Below are positions 1 to 7,950 of a DNA stretch of 64,000 nt, piece by piece (position 1 is the stretch's first letter; each line of letters opens with the position of its first letter). The position numbers and the translations under genes were made by a program. The notes below the pieces were generated by a model, which was given only the letters and a program-made list of their open reading frames with translations, was not told where the DNA came from and searched no databases. This stretch comes from Temperatibacter sp965603205 (lineage in GTDB: Bacteria > Pseudomonadota > Alphaproteobacteria > Sphingomonadales > Kordiimonadaceae), in the NCBI GenBank assembly GCA_965603205.1, contig CBFDCC010000010.1, forward strand, positions 1 to 64,000. The letters run 5' to 3'.

Positions 1-13
1 CTAATTCCTTCAT
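1..13 (-). CDS. Possible start of a gene leaving the window at its left edge
   Basis: The minus strand has ATG at 13 with a GGAG Shine-Dalgarno match at 24-21, seven bases upstream, and the frame (Met-Lys-Glu-Leu) stays open to the window edge. Only four codons are visible, so the product cannot be named. The terminator at 61-98 lies upstream, so any promoter would have to sit within about 25-60 or the gene is read through from 119-244. Confidence 0.3.
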
Positions 14-60
14 AATAGGTCTCCAAAGTGTAAACCTATTTCAGGACGGGACAGTTCACA

Positions 61-98
61 AAAAAAAGCCCGACGGACATAGTCTTCGGGCTTTTTTT
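61..98 (-). terminator. Rho-independent terminator after the 41-residue gene
   Basis: A perfect 13-bp stem (61-73 with 86-98) has a GC core AGCCCGA/TCGGGCT, with A-tracts on one side and T-tracts on the other, so it can work in both directions. It begins 20 bases after the stop codon of the minus-strand gene at 119-244. Confidence 0.85.
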
Positions 99-118
99 CC
101 TAAGGAAGAGGGTAGGAG

Positions 119-244
119 TTAGTCTTCCCAAGTTTTCATCATCTCATCACGTTGGTCCATATAGCTTTTAGCACATTTTAATGTCCAAGCTAAAACACCA
201 AAAGTTACGATGCAAATGCCGAAAATAATACCTAATCCACCCAT
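119..244 (-). CDS. 41-residue single-span membrane protein, unknown function
   Basis: The frame encodes 41 residues beginning MGGLGIIFGI and ending MMKTWED. Residues 3-22 form one hydrophobic helix, followed by a charged tail (KSYMDQRDE). An AGGAG ribosome-binding site lies 6 bases before the ATG and a strong terminator follows the stop, so this looks like a real monocistronic gene. A perfect TTGAT-N4-ATCAA box about 70 bases upstream of the start suggests control by an FNR/FnrL-type oxygen sensor. It could be a small subunit or assembly factor of a respiratory complex, but it does not clearly match CydX or CcoQ and I do not recognise the family. Confidence 0.7.
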   Translation of the reverse strand: MGGLGIIFGICIVTFGVLAWTLKCAKSYMDQRDEMMKTWED

Positions 245-298
245 GTTACTTCTCCTATATGCATGATGTTTATGCTTAGCAGTTTGACACGGGGTTTT

Positions 299-330
299 GA
301 GGGCACCTTGATCTAGATCAAGGTGCCCTC
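299..330. promoter_or_regulatory. Perfect 32-nt palindrome containing an FNR/Crp-family box (308-321)
   Basis: Bases 299-314 are the exact reverse complement of 315-330. The centre reads TTGATCTAGATCAA, which matches the FNR consensus TTGAT-N4-ATCAA with no mismatch. The centre is 70 bases upstream of the 41-residue minus-strand gene, about right for an activator site at -41.5 with a short leader, although I see no good -10 box. The palindrome also lies 30 bases past the stop of the amidohydrolase at 360-2003 and could fold into a transcript-end hairpin. It lacks a T-tract in that direction, so an operator is the better reading. Confidence 0.6.
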
Positions 331-359
331 ATTTTTATACTAATTTATTAGATTTTTTA

Positions 360-2003
360 TTAATTCATTGGATTTTCAGCAGCATCTTTCGCTGCTCTTA
401 CCATTGCCTTAATATCTTCGCGTAGTTTAACAGCGTCATAAATAATACCGTCCTTGATGGTATATTTAACGCCGCCAACACGCTCGACCTTGCCAGTGGT
501 ATCATTCAGTTTCATATGACCGGTACCATATAGAACCTTAAAATTTTTAATGGGGTTTTCGTCAACAATCACCAGATCGGCTAACTTGCCCGGCTCTATA
601 GTCCCGATTTCATCATCCATGCCCAGTAGTTCTGCGCCGTTTAATGTTGCGGCCTTAACCACTTCTAAAGGATGGAAACCTGCTTCTTGCAATAATTCAA
701 ACTCACGGATGTAATCGAAACCAAATAGTTTAAAGATGAAACCACTGTCAGAGCCAACAGTGACACGACCCCCACGGTTTTTATAGTCATTGACAAATGC
801 CATCCACATGCGGAAATTTTCTTTCCATTCAATCTCATCTTCTGTGGTCCAATCGAAATGATAGCTGCCATGCATGGTGCGGTTCGGCTGGAAGAATGTC
901 CACTGGCTAGGCAGGGTATATTCATCATGCCAATCAGCGTTGCGGGCGCGCATAACATCGCGGTTCGCCTCATAAATCGTAAAGGTTGGATCAAGTGTGA
1001 AATCCAGCTCAAGTAGCTCTTTCATCACAGCTTCATATTTATCGCTACCTTTCTTGGCAGCTTGTTTCCACAGACGCCCCGCTTGGCCGAAACGATCTTG
1101 CTCGTTGTTATAGTTATAATCCAGCGGGTAATCTTGGACAATACGATCATCAAACAGCGCCTCTGGTAGGCCGTACCAATGTTCCATACTGTTTAGGCCC
1201 ATGCGCGCGCTGTCTATCACATTGATGCGTGTTACGGTTAATTGCGCGTGGTGATATGCTGTGCGCATGCCTTGTTTTTCCGCTTCGTCAAACATAGCCG
1301 CAATAACTTTTGGCTGACCACCCATAACTTTGATGCCGTCACCACCAGCTTTTTTCAGGCCCTTGACCCACTTACGGGCGGCTGCTTCAGTCTTTATACT
1401 GCTAGGGAAGGCGCAATAAGATACCATACGCGGCCCCGTGGCCTTGTTAGCAGCTAATTTCTTTGCTTGCTTCAAGGTGTAATCTAGACCCAACCCACAA
1501 AATATTTCGCGTGTTGTGGTAATGCCATGTGATAGCCATAGCTTAAACACATATTCCATTGGCGGCATAACCCCTGTTGGCATGCCCCATGCCGGGTTAC
1601 CAATATGGCTGTGGGCATCAACAAAGCCGGGCAGTATATATTTACCATGCGCGTCAATTTCATAGTCACCTTTTTCAGGGCGGTATTTCTCGTTAATCGG
1701 TACACCCGGATTGCCAACACTGTTGATACTGGCGATACGGCTGCCCTCGATTACAATGTCAACAGGTCCAATAGGGGGCGACCCAGCGCCATCAATCATC
1801 GTCGCACCGCGGATAACAAGTCGTTTAAAGGGGCCAATGCCTTCACCCGCAGGGCGATCCGGCGCCTCGGCGGGTAGTGTTAGGCCTGCTTTAGCGATGC
1901 GTGCACCAGCCTCATTACCCGGTGTAGGCTTCTTGTCAGCGGCAAGGATGGATGAAGTTAATAATGCAAAAACAGCAGTGGCTGTTAAAAATGACTTGAA
2001 CAT
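360..2003 (-). CDS. Exported amidohydrolase-family protein
   Basis: This 547-residue protein starts with a signal peptide (cleavage near residue 21, SILA-ADKK) and belongs to the metal-dependent amidohydrolase superfamily (imidazolonepropionase/prolidase-like group). The HxH metal motif is H131/H133 in FVDAHSHIG. Later motifs are YHHAQ, MEHWYG and the metal-ligand Asp in TVGSDSGF, with the usual C-terminal ELLGMDDEIGTIEPGKLADL segment that returns to the small beta domain. It probably hydrolyses an amide, peptide or cyclic ureide in the periplasm; the substrate cannot be read from sequence. It is divergent from the flavoprotein at 2077, with about 73 bases between the starts, so the two may share a regulatory region. 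A second exported member is at 16661-17968. Confidence 0.9.
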   Translation of the reverse strand: MFKSFLTATAVFALLTSSILAADKKPTPGNEAGARIAKAGLTLPAEAPDRPAGEGIGPFKRLVIRGATMIDGAGSPPIGPVDIVIEGSRIASINSVGNPGVPINEKYRPEKGDYEIDAHGKYILPGFVDAHSHIGNPAWGMPTGVMPPMEYVFKLWLSHGITTTREIFCGLGLDYTLKQAKKLAANKATGPRMVSYCAFPSSIKTEAAARKWVKGLKKAGGDGIKVMGGQPKVIAAMFDEAEKQGMRTAYHHAQLTVTRINVIDSARMGLNSMEHWYGLPEALFDDRIVQDYPLDYNYNNEQDRFGQAGRLWKQAAKKGSDKYEAVMKELLELDFTLDPTFTIYEANRDVMRARNADWHDEYTLPSQWTFFQPNRTMHGSYHFDWTTEDEIEWKENFRMWMAFVNDYKNRGGRVTVGSDSGFIFKLFGFDYIREFELLQEAGFHPLEVVKAATLNGAELLGMDDEIGTIEPGKLADLVIVDENPIKNFKVLYGTGHMKLNDTTGKVERVGGVKYTIKDGIIYDAVKLREDIKAMVRAAKDAAENPMN

Positions 2004-2076
2004 TTCTTGTGTCCCCTTCAGGATAAATTCATGGGGCTAGAGTATCAAGCCCAGTTGATTTGGCAAGGTAAGATTT

Positions 2077-3978
2077 ATGACAAGACTTAAAGGTATTTCA
2101 AGACGCGAGTTTATCTCTGGCGTGGCTGTAACAGGACTTATGGTCGGCGCTGCGTCTCACAGGGCTGTGGCGGAGGGAATATTTCCTAAGTCTGCTGAGT
2201 TTATTTATCCGCCAATGCGTGGAGGCATGCGCGGCAATCACCCTGGTAGTTTTGAGGCAGCACACGCGCTTACGCCTAATTTTGGCACAGCTAAGCAACC
2301 TAAAGAGCCTAAAGGCTATACCGATGGTGAATATGATCTAGTTGTTGTTGGTGGCGGTATTAGCGGCCTTGCCTCAGCGTGGCTTGCACGACGTAAGCTT
2401 GGCCCCACGGCCAAAATCCTAATTCTAGATAATCATGATGATTTTGGTGGCCATGCCAAACGCAATGAATTTGAGCTAGACGGTAAAATACATGTTGGTT
2501 ATGGCGGTAGTCAGTCCATTGATAGCCCATCCGCCTATAGTGATGGTGCTAAGTCTATTATAAAGGCGCTGGGGATTGATACTGAGAAATTTTATCGCTA
2601 TTTTGACCGCAGTTTTTATGCCCGTAATGACATGTCGAGGGGCATATATTTTTCAAAAGAACAATATGGTAAAGACCATGTCTCGGTGGCGGGCCTGTGG
2701 TGGGAAACGCCAGAGGAAAAACAGGCGCTATCAGCTGATATTGATACATGGCCGATCAGTCCTGAAAGCCGCGAAGGCATAAAACGCTGGCTCATAGATC
2801 GTGTTGACTGGCTAAAGGCTGCTATGCCGGGTCAGAGCAAATCCGACCAGTTTAAGCATTTACAGGCAATCAGTTATAAAGATGCCTTGATGAAATACGC
2901 GGGCTTGACGGAAGAGGCTTATGGTGTCTTTGCTGGTGATTGGGCTGGTATTTGGGGCGTTGAATGGGATGCTTGTTCAGCACTAGAGGCTATCAGGGCA
3001 GAACATGTGGGCACTGCAGGGCTTGGCATAAGTCCAAAAGACGTGCCGCATCCCTATAAAGGTGATGATCCTTATATATTCCATTTCCCTGATGGTAATG
3101 CCTCTGTGGCGCGTCTGCTTGTGCGTGATTTGGTGCCAACTGCTATTAGAGCGAAAACTATGGAAGAAATAGTAACGGCTAAAGTCTATTATGATCGCCT
3201 AGATATGGATAATAATAAAAGCCGTATCCGCTTGAACTCTATGGCGATTAAGGCCGAAAATAACGGTGACCTTGTCGATGTAACATATGTTAATCGCGGC
3301 AATAAAGATAAGATTGAAAAAATTAGGGCGCGTAAATGTATCATGGCGGGTTACGCACATATGCTGCCACATATAGTGCCTGAGATGCAGAGCAAACAAA
3401 AAGAGGCCATCGCTTGGCCCGAGAAGATACCAATGGCGTATGTTAATGTGTTACTGCGTGATTGGAAGTCGTGGCATAAGGCGGGGATATCTTCCTTTAA
3501 TAGCCCGCATGGTTTTTACAATAATCTGGGGCTTGATTTTCCTGTGAGCATGGGCGACGTGCATTTTCCGCGCACACCAGATGAACCAATTATCGCCCAT
3601 CTATCCTATTTTCCAAATCAACCGGGCATGAGTTACCGCGAACAAGCGCTAACGGGACGGCGTCAGATGCTGGGACTTAGTTTTGAAGATTTTGAAAATG
3701 GTGCCATCGATCAGTTAACAGGTGCGCTTGGGGCTTATGGATTTGATGCCGCGCGTGATATTGCGGCGATTACGGTGCATCGTTGGCCGCATGGCTATGC
3801 CTATGAATATAACGAGCTGTTTGATGACCCTAGCTGGGGGTCAGATAAAGGCCCACATATTGAGGGCCGCAAACGCATTGGTAATATCGCTATGGCAGGA
3901 TCAGACGCCAGTGCTTACGCCTATGTCCAAGGCGCATTAGACGCCGCTATCCGCGCCGTTGATGAACTGTGGGGCTAA
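2077..3978 (+). CDS. Tat-exported FAD flavoprotein, spermidine dehydrogenase-like
   Basis: The 633-residue protein opens with a twin-arginine signal (ISRREFISG, residues 7-15, then a hydrophobic stretch) and has the FAD-binding Rossmann motif GGGISG at 92-97, followed by the LDNHDDFGGHAKRNEF segment typical of the SpdH group of FAD amine oxidoreductases. The conserved N-terminal YPPMRGGMRGNHPGSFE stretch and the overall length also fit SpdH (about 620 residues). The likely role is periplasmic oxidation of a polyamine or related amine. Its last codons overlap by 4 bases, tail to tail, with the TPR gene at 3975. Copies of its 3' end recur at 5184-5299 and 6462-6576 as duplication relics. The substrate assignment is by family only. 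Confidence 0.8.
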   Translation: MTRLKGISRREFISGVAVTGLMVGAASHRAVAEGIFPKSAEFIYPPMRGGMRGNHPGSFEAAHALTPNFGTAKQPKEPKGYTDGEYDLVVVGGGISGLASAWLARRKLGPTAKILILDNHDDFGGHAKRNEFELDGKIHVGYGGSQSIDSPSAYSDGAKSIIKALGIDTEKFYRYFDRSFYARNDMSRGIYFSKEQYGKDHVSVAGLWWETPEEKQALSADIDTWPISPESREGIKRWLIDRVDWLKAAMPGQSKSDQFKHLQAISYKDALMKYAGLTEEAYGVFAGDWAGIWGVEWDACSALEAIRAEHVGTAGLGISPKDVPHPYKGDDPYIFHFPDGNASVARLLVRDLVPTAIRAKTMEEIVTAKVYYDRLDMDNNKSRIRLNSMAIKAENNGDLVDVTYVNRGNKDKIEKIRARKCIMAGYAHMLPHIVPEMQSKQKEAIAWPEKIPMAYVNVLLRDWKSWHKAGISSFNSPHGFYNNLGLDFPVSMGDVHFPRTPDEPIIAHLSYFPNQPGMSYREQALTGRRQMLGLSFEDFENGAIDQLTGALGAYGFDAARDIAAITVHRWPHGYAYEYNELFDDPSWGSDKGPHIEGRKRIGNIAMAGSDASAYAYVQGALDAAIRAVDELWG

Positions 3979-5106
3979 TTACTAAGATTATATCTGAATA
4001 GATATAATACATCTTTTGTATCTACTGGTTCGCCATTAACGCTGCGGGCAGCATATCTGAATTTTTTGGCTGCCTTTACGCTTTCTTTACCAAAATCTTT
4101 ATGTCCCTTTGAATTGAGAATTTTGATATCAGATGTTCTGCCTTCGCTGGTTACTGTCAGGGAGATAGTAGCTGTACCTTGTATGCCACGCACTTGAGCG
4201 GACCGTGGATAACGAGGCCTTATGATTTTAAGGGGTGTAATATCATTTGGGTCATATTCTTCTTTATTAGCTGCCTTTATTCGTCCTACTGCTTGACAAT
4301 GCTCTGTTGCATCATCAGTACGCCCTATATCTTCCAGTATACTAACCAGCATAGTATGAGATTTTTGAGCAAGCATGCTGTTTGGCATATGCTTATCAAA
4401 TGAAGCCGCAGCAGATTCTAAATAGCTAGCGGCGCTTTCTTTTTTGCCTGTTACTTTATATATCTCGCCAATGCGGTATGAAGTACGCGCTGTAAGATAA
4501 TGGTCATTCCCAACAACGGCAGCGTATATTTTATGGGATTCTTTTAATTGTTTTAAGGATTTTTTCCTATCGCGAGGGGTAACGCCATTTATCAGTCTCT
4601 GCTGGGCAATTTCAAACAATAATCCCGCATATAACTCTGATTGCTGACCATGTCCTAACATCGCTATTTCTAATGCTTGATCGTAATATTTTTTGCCTTT
4701 GCTTTTACCCATGTATTTAACATTTGCATGGCCTAAATCCATTAAAGGGTCTAGAAGCTCCTCCGCATTTTCACCATACTGGCTTATATATAAGGTTAGA
4801 CTTTCTTCTAATATTGGCAATGCATCTTCTTCTTTGCGATTGATGAGTAATATGCTGCCATAATTTTTAGTTGCCGCGGTACGTGACTTTGATGTTGTCT
4901 TCTTTGACTTCAAATTATCATAAACACGTTTGGCATATCTCTCTGCGATATGTGTACTGCCGTCTTTAATGAGCTCATTATATTTGGCGTAGGCTTCTTT
5001 TGTCGACATGCTAAGAGGGTCGGGAAGGTCAGGGCGATCTTTAGCCCATGTTGTAGAACTATTGATTAAAAAAAACAGTCATGGCAAAAATGAATAAAGC
5101 GCGCAT
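3975..5106 (-). pseudogene. TPR/TonB_C exported protein, frameshifted in the signal peptide
   Basis: The main frame (344 residues if started at 5009) holds TPR-like helical repeats and a C-terminal TonB_C-like domain (YPRSAQVRGIQGTATISLTV ... KKFRYAARSVNGEPVDTKDV). The paralogue at 5296-6384 begins MRALLIG with a signal peptide. Here the matching ATG is at 5106 (MRALFIFAMTVFF...) but that frame hits TAG at 5059-5061. Removing one base from the run of eight As at 5068-5075 joins it to the main frame and restores a good signal peptide ending TTWA-KD. The promoter and ribosome-binding site are intact. It could be a recent null allele, a slippage-switched gene or a homopolymer sequencing error. 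Translation from 5009 alone would give a cytoplasmic protein with no obvious ribosome-binding site. Confidence 0.75.
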
Positions 5107-5137
5107 AAATAAACCTCTTTAATATAAATATGAATAT

Positions 5138-5165
5138 ATCATAGCTAAGAGTTGTGAAATTTCAA
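5138..5165 (-). promoter_or_regulatory. Sigma-70 promoter of the first TPR gene
   Basis: On the minus strand TTGAAA (5165-5160) and TATGAT (5143-5138) are separated by 16 bases. The expected start is about 5131, giving a 25-base leader with AGAGG before the ATG at 5106. The same promoter is repeated before the other two TPR genes. Confidence 0.7.
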
Positions 5166-5183
5166 CTAAAGTTTAATTAGGTC

Positions 5184-5299
5184 GAGGGCCGTAAACGCAT
5201 TGGTAATATAGCATGGCAGGCTCAGACGCCAGTGCTTACGCCTATGTCCAAGGCGCTTTAGACGGTGCTATCCGCGCCGTCGATGAACTGTGGGGCTAA
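5184..5299 (+). pseudogene. Fossil 3' end of the flavoprotein gene, copy 1
   Basis: The stretch matches the last 117 bases of the flavoprotein gene (3862-3978), including its TAA, with scattered substitutions and a one-base deletion in the GCTATGG region that breaks the frame. It sits against the stop of the second TPR gene exactly as the intact flavoprotein sits against the first, marking the end of a tandem-duplication unit. Confidence 0.95.
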
Positions 5300-6384
5300 T
5301 CAGCGATATTGAAGCGGAATTTATATTTAACATCAGATGTCTCCACTGCTTTTCCATCGACAAAGCGCGGGGCGAAACGGAATTTTTTCACAGCATCTAA
5401 TGAGGCTTCATAAAATCTTTCATCACCATCTACAGCAACAGGGTTATGTACAAACCCATCTTTTGATACTGTTACACTAATTGTGGCATAACCCTCTTTT
5501 CCACTCTTTCGGGCAGAGCGGGGGTACATCGCCTGCTTCATATAAACGGGCAGAAATTCCTGATTTTCTTTTAAGGGAGCTGCTTTACCAATAGCGCGGC
5601 AGTGTTCAGTTGCCTTATCACTCATGCCAAGTTCTTCATATGCCTTAATAAGAAAGGCATGATTTGAAAGCGTAACTTGTGAGGACGGGTCTGTTTTAAC
5701 AAGGGTTTGGATAGATGCATTAAGGCTTATTTCAGCCGTTTTCCATCTTCTCATGGCTAAGTTATATTTTCCAATCCAAAAATGGGCCATCGCAGCCTCA
5801 ATTTCAGCACCACTTTCATTAAAGGTTTTTAGGGCCTTTTTAATATACTGTATAGCTTTGCGTGAACTGGCGTCTGATTTCGTCAGTATTTTTGATCCTG
5901 CTCTTAGCCTTAGGCGCGCAGTAATTAAATTATCCTTGCCCCAATGTGCATCTGCAAGTTCTATTGCTTTAGTATAATACTTTTGCCCTTTTTGGGCGTC
6001 ACGAAATTTAAGGTTTGCATCAGCTGTGATAGCAAGCATATCAATCATTTCAGCAGATTTTTCACCATATACCTTTATATGCAATGCATGGACCTCTTTA
6101 ACTAAGGTCATGTCATCTTCATCCGGGCGATTATAGTTTGCAATCAATTGTGCCGCATTTAATCCGAGTGTTGCTACTGTTTCTGGTTTGCCCTTAAATA
6201 GCTTTTTACCAAGCTCATATGATTCAATAGCAGGTTTATATGCTTTATATGCTTTTCCAGTTTTTATGATGGATTTATATTCTTTATATGCCTTGTTAAA
6301 GGCTTTCACATCACCCTTGCGGTCGGCGTTAGCCATCGGGGTGATTAGGAATAAAGTGATGATACCAATCAATAAAGCGCGCAT
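5296..6384 (-). CDS. Exported TPR/TonB_C-domain protein, the only intact copy
   Basis: The protein has 362 residues: a signal peptide (MRALLIGIITLFLITPMANA-DRK), a central region of TPR-like helical hairpins (roughly 60-260) and a C-terminal TonB_C-like domain (from about 285: MYPRSARKSGKEGYATISVTV ending VKYKFRFNIAD). It has no N-terminal transmembrane anchor or proline-rich linker, so it is not a classical TonB. More probably it is a periplasmic scaffold that uses the TonB fold for binding. AGAGG lies 8 bases before ATG. It is the middle of three tandem paralogues and the only one without a frameshift. Partner and substrate are unknown. Confidence 0.85.
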   Translation of the reverse strand: MRALLIGIITLFLITPMANADRKGDVKAFNKAYKEYKSIIKTGKAYKAYKPAIESYELGKKLFKGKPETVATLGLNAAQLIANYNRPDEDDMTLVKEVHALHIKVYGEKSAEMIDMLAITADANLKFRDAQKGQKYYTKAIELADAHWGKDNLITARLRLRAGSKILTKSDASSRKAIQYIKKALKTFNESGAEIEAAMAHFWIGKYNLAMRRWKTAEISLNASIQTLVKTDPSSQVTLSNHAFLIKAYEELGMSDKATEHCRAIGKAAPLKENQEFLPVYMKQAMYPRSARKSGKEGYATISVTVSKDGFVHNPVAVDGDERFYEASLDAVKKFRFAPRFVDGKAVETSDVKYKFRFNIAD

Positions 6385-6415
6385 AAATAAACCTCTTTAA
6401 TATAAATATGAATAT

Positions 6416-6443
6416 ATCATAGCTAAGAGTTGTGAAATTTCAA
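6416..6443 (-). promoter_or_regulatory. Sigma-70 promoter of the second TPR gene
   Basis: TTGAAA (6443-6438), 16 bases, TATGAT (6421-6416) on the minus strand. It is identical to the promoter at 5138-5165. Confidence 0.7.
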
Positions 6444-6461
6444 CTAAAGTTTAATTAGGTC

Positions 6462-6576
6462 GAGGGCCGTAAACGCATTGGTAATATAGCATGGCAGGCT
6501 CAGACGCCAGTGCTTACGCCTATGTCCAAGGCGCTTTAGACGGTGCTATCCGCGCGTCGGTGAACTGTGGGGTTAA
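6462..6576 (+). pseudogene. Fossil 3' end of the flavoprotein gene, copy 2
   Basis: A second relic of the flavoprotein 3' end. It shares the derived changes of the copy at 5184-5299, including the one-base deletion, and has a further one-base deletion. The two relics are therefore closer to each other than to the intact gene. Confidence 0.95.
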
Positions 6577-6622
6577 TCAGCGAAGGCTAGCAATGTATTA
6601 GAAAGTAAAAGGGTGACAGAAC

Positions 6623-7655
6623 TTAAATTACCTTCAATTTAAATGTGTATTTTACCTCATGAGTATCAATTGGATGGCCATTATTAAATTGGGTTGAATA
6701 TCTAAAATGTTTTATGGCCCAAGCCGCTTTTCTAAATAGTCTCTCGTTTCCTGAGAAAAATTTAATATTGGTAACCTTCCCCTCTTTGGTTACGGTATAC
6801 GAAAGTGTAACTTTACCAGACTTTATCGTTCGTGAGATATCTAGTGAGTTCCATTTGGGATGTATATAGTATATCAAATTCAAAGAATTTTTATTATTTT
6901 CAGAAAGAAGTTTTCCCATAGCTTGGCAGTAGGGGGTCGCTAGATCCCTTTTCTTAATTCTTTCATAAGCCTTGATAAGCATCCTATAGTTTTCAATTAA
7001 CGACTTTGAAGTAGAGTTCTCTTTTTGAAAGGTTGTAACTGATTGCTCTAAAAACTGAAGGGATTTTCTATTTCTTCCCTCGATTAAAATAATATTTACC
7101 AATCCAATAATTTGTTTCGGCTAGTTTTTTTGAATTTTGGGTTTTACTGTAAATAGCTCTTGCAGCAGTAAAATATTTAAGTGGGTGGCTGTCTCCAGAG
7201 TAAATACCTATAGCGTGCCCTAGTTTTAATAAAAAATCAGCAAATTCATTTTGATTTGAAATAATTTCTTTAGCCAAGTTCATTGCTCTATCAAAATACA
7301 ATTGATATTGTTTTTCTTGAACTAGCCGACGGTGAATTATTCCTCTGGCGAAATATATTTTGAGCATATCTTCAGATTTCATGTCATGGGCTTGAATGAT
7401 ATAATCTTCAATTTCTTGTGCTATCTCAATATCAGATTTTTTGATATAATTCCCATGCTCCGTTAGAAACTCTAGATATTTTAGGACTGTAGTGATGTAT
7501 TGTTTATTATAATGGGTGGTTTTTGTGTATGCCTTAAATAAAATGTTGTAAGTCTCTAATGCTGGATCATTGCTTCTGACTCTGGCCTCAGACTCCGCTA
7601 TTACGGGCTGTATTGAAATTACCACAACTGCCAAAATAGCTAATAAAGCGCGCAT
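6623..7655 (-). pseudogene. Third TPR/TonB_C paralogue, frameshifted mid-gene
   Basis: Two overlapping frames together make one full-length paralogue of about 343 residues. The first (from 7655) has a signal peptide MRALLAILAVVVISIQPVIA and TPR-like helices and stops at 7068 just after YYFNRGKK. The second carries GRNRKSLQFLEQ and the TonB_C-like end (HPIDTHEVKYTF). Removing one base of the GGG at 7079-7077 joins them as FNRGRNRKSLQF, in line with the paralogue's NLAMRRWKTAEIS region. Sequence is more AT-rich and more diverged than in the other two copies. The promoter is intact. It is a pseudogene unless the base is a sequencing error. Confidence 0.75.
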
Positions 7656-7686
7656 AAATAAACCTCTTATATATAAATATGAGATT

Positions 7687-7714
7687 ACTATACCTAGCGG
7701 TTGTTGTAATTCAA
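7687..7714 (-). promoter_or_regulatory. Sigma-70 promoter of the third TPR gene
   Basis: TTGAAT (7714-7709), 16 bases, TATAGT (7692-7687) on the minus strand, followed by the same AGAGG-ATG arrangement as the other two copies. The leader is recognisably homologous but diverged. Confidence 0.65.
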
Positions 7715-7735
7715 CTAAAGTTTAATTGGGCACAT

Positions 7736-7775
7736 AAAAAACGCCCCTAAGGCGTGAACCTAAGGGACGTTTTTA
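7736..7775 (-). terminator. Terminator between the transglycosylase and the TPR genes
   Basis: An imperfect 15-bp stem (AAAACGCCCCTAAGG with CCTAAGGGACGTTTT, two mismatches) is followed on the minus strand by six Ts. It lies 175 bases past the transglycosylase stop codon. The rest of the gap up to 7950 shows no gene I can support. Confidence 0.7.
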
Positions 7776-7950
7776 TAACTCTCAACCACATGAAACACTA
7801 TGTGGCGCCTTACTCAATACAACTATCAGCTTGAGATGTTATGATGTGTTACTCAAAACTTGTGCGTCGTATAGTATAGGAAATGCTGCATTGCAACAGT
7901 TACATTTGCAACGCATTAATAAAGTTGAATAAAATTCAATAGTGTGACTT

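Larger units (their letters stand above)
5093..5306. repeat. Intergenic direct repeat, copy A
   Basis: This 214-bp block matches 6371-6583 with about three differences plus one single-base indel, all near the right end. It holds the first codons, ribosome-binding site and promoter of the TPR gene and then a truncated copy of the end of the flavoprotein gene. The protein-coding parts on either side are far more diverged. Confidence 0.95.
6371..6583. repeat. Intergenic direct repeat, copy B
   Basis: This is the second copy of the block at 5093-5306, offset by 1278 bp. The two are identical for roughly the first 185 bases and differ only at the end, where copy B has lost one base (CGCGCGTCGG against CGCGCCGTCGA). 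Confidence 0.95.

Noticed and set aside
299..330. The 32-nt palindrome as a simple rho-independent terminator of the amidohydrolase gene
   Set aside because: On the minus strand the stem is followed by TCAAAACCCC rather than a T-tract, and the centre is a perfect FNR-type box in a suitable position before another gene, so I list it as regulatory.
3975..5009. The first TPR gene as an intact cytoplasmic protein starting at 5009
   Set aside because: It has no signal peptide and no ribosome-binding site there, while a conserved promoter, AGAGG and a signal-peptide start exist at 5106 in the other frame.
7800..7950. Possible small RNA or gene between the terminator and the transglycosylase gene
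   Set aside because: Only a short direct repeat TTGCAAC and no frame, promoter or stable fold could be supported.
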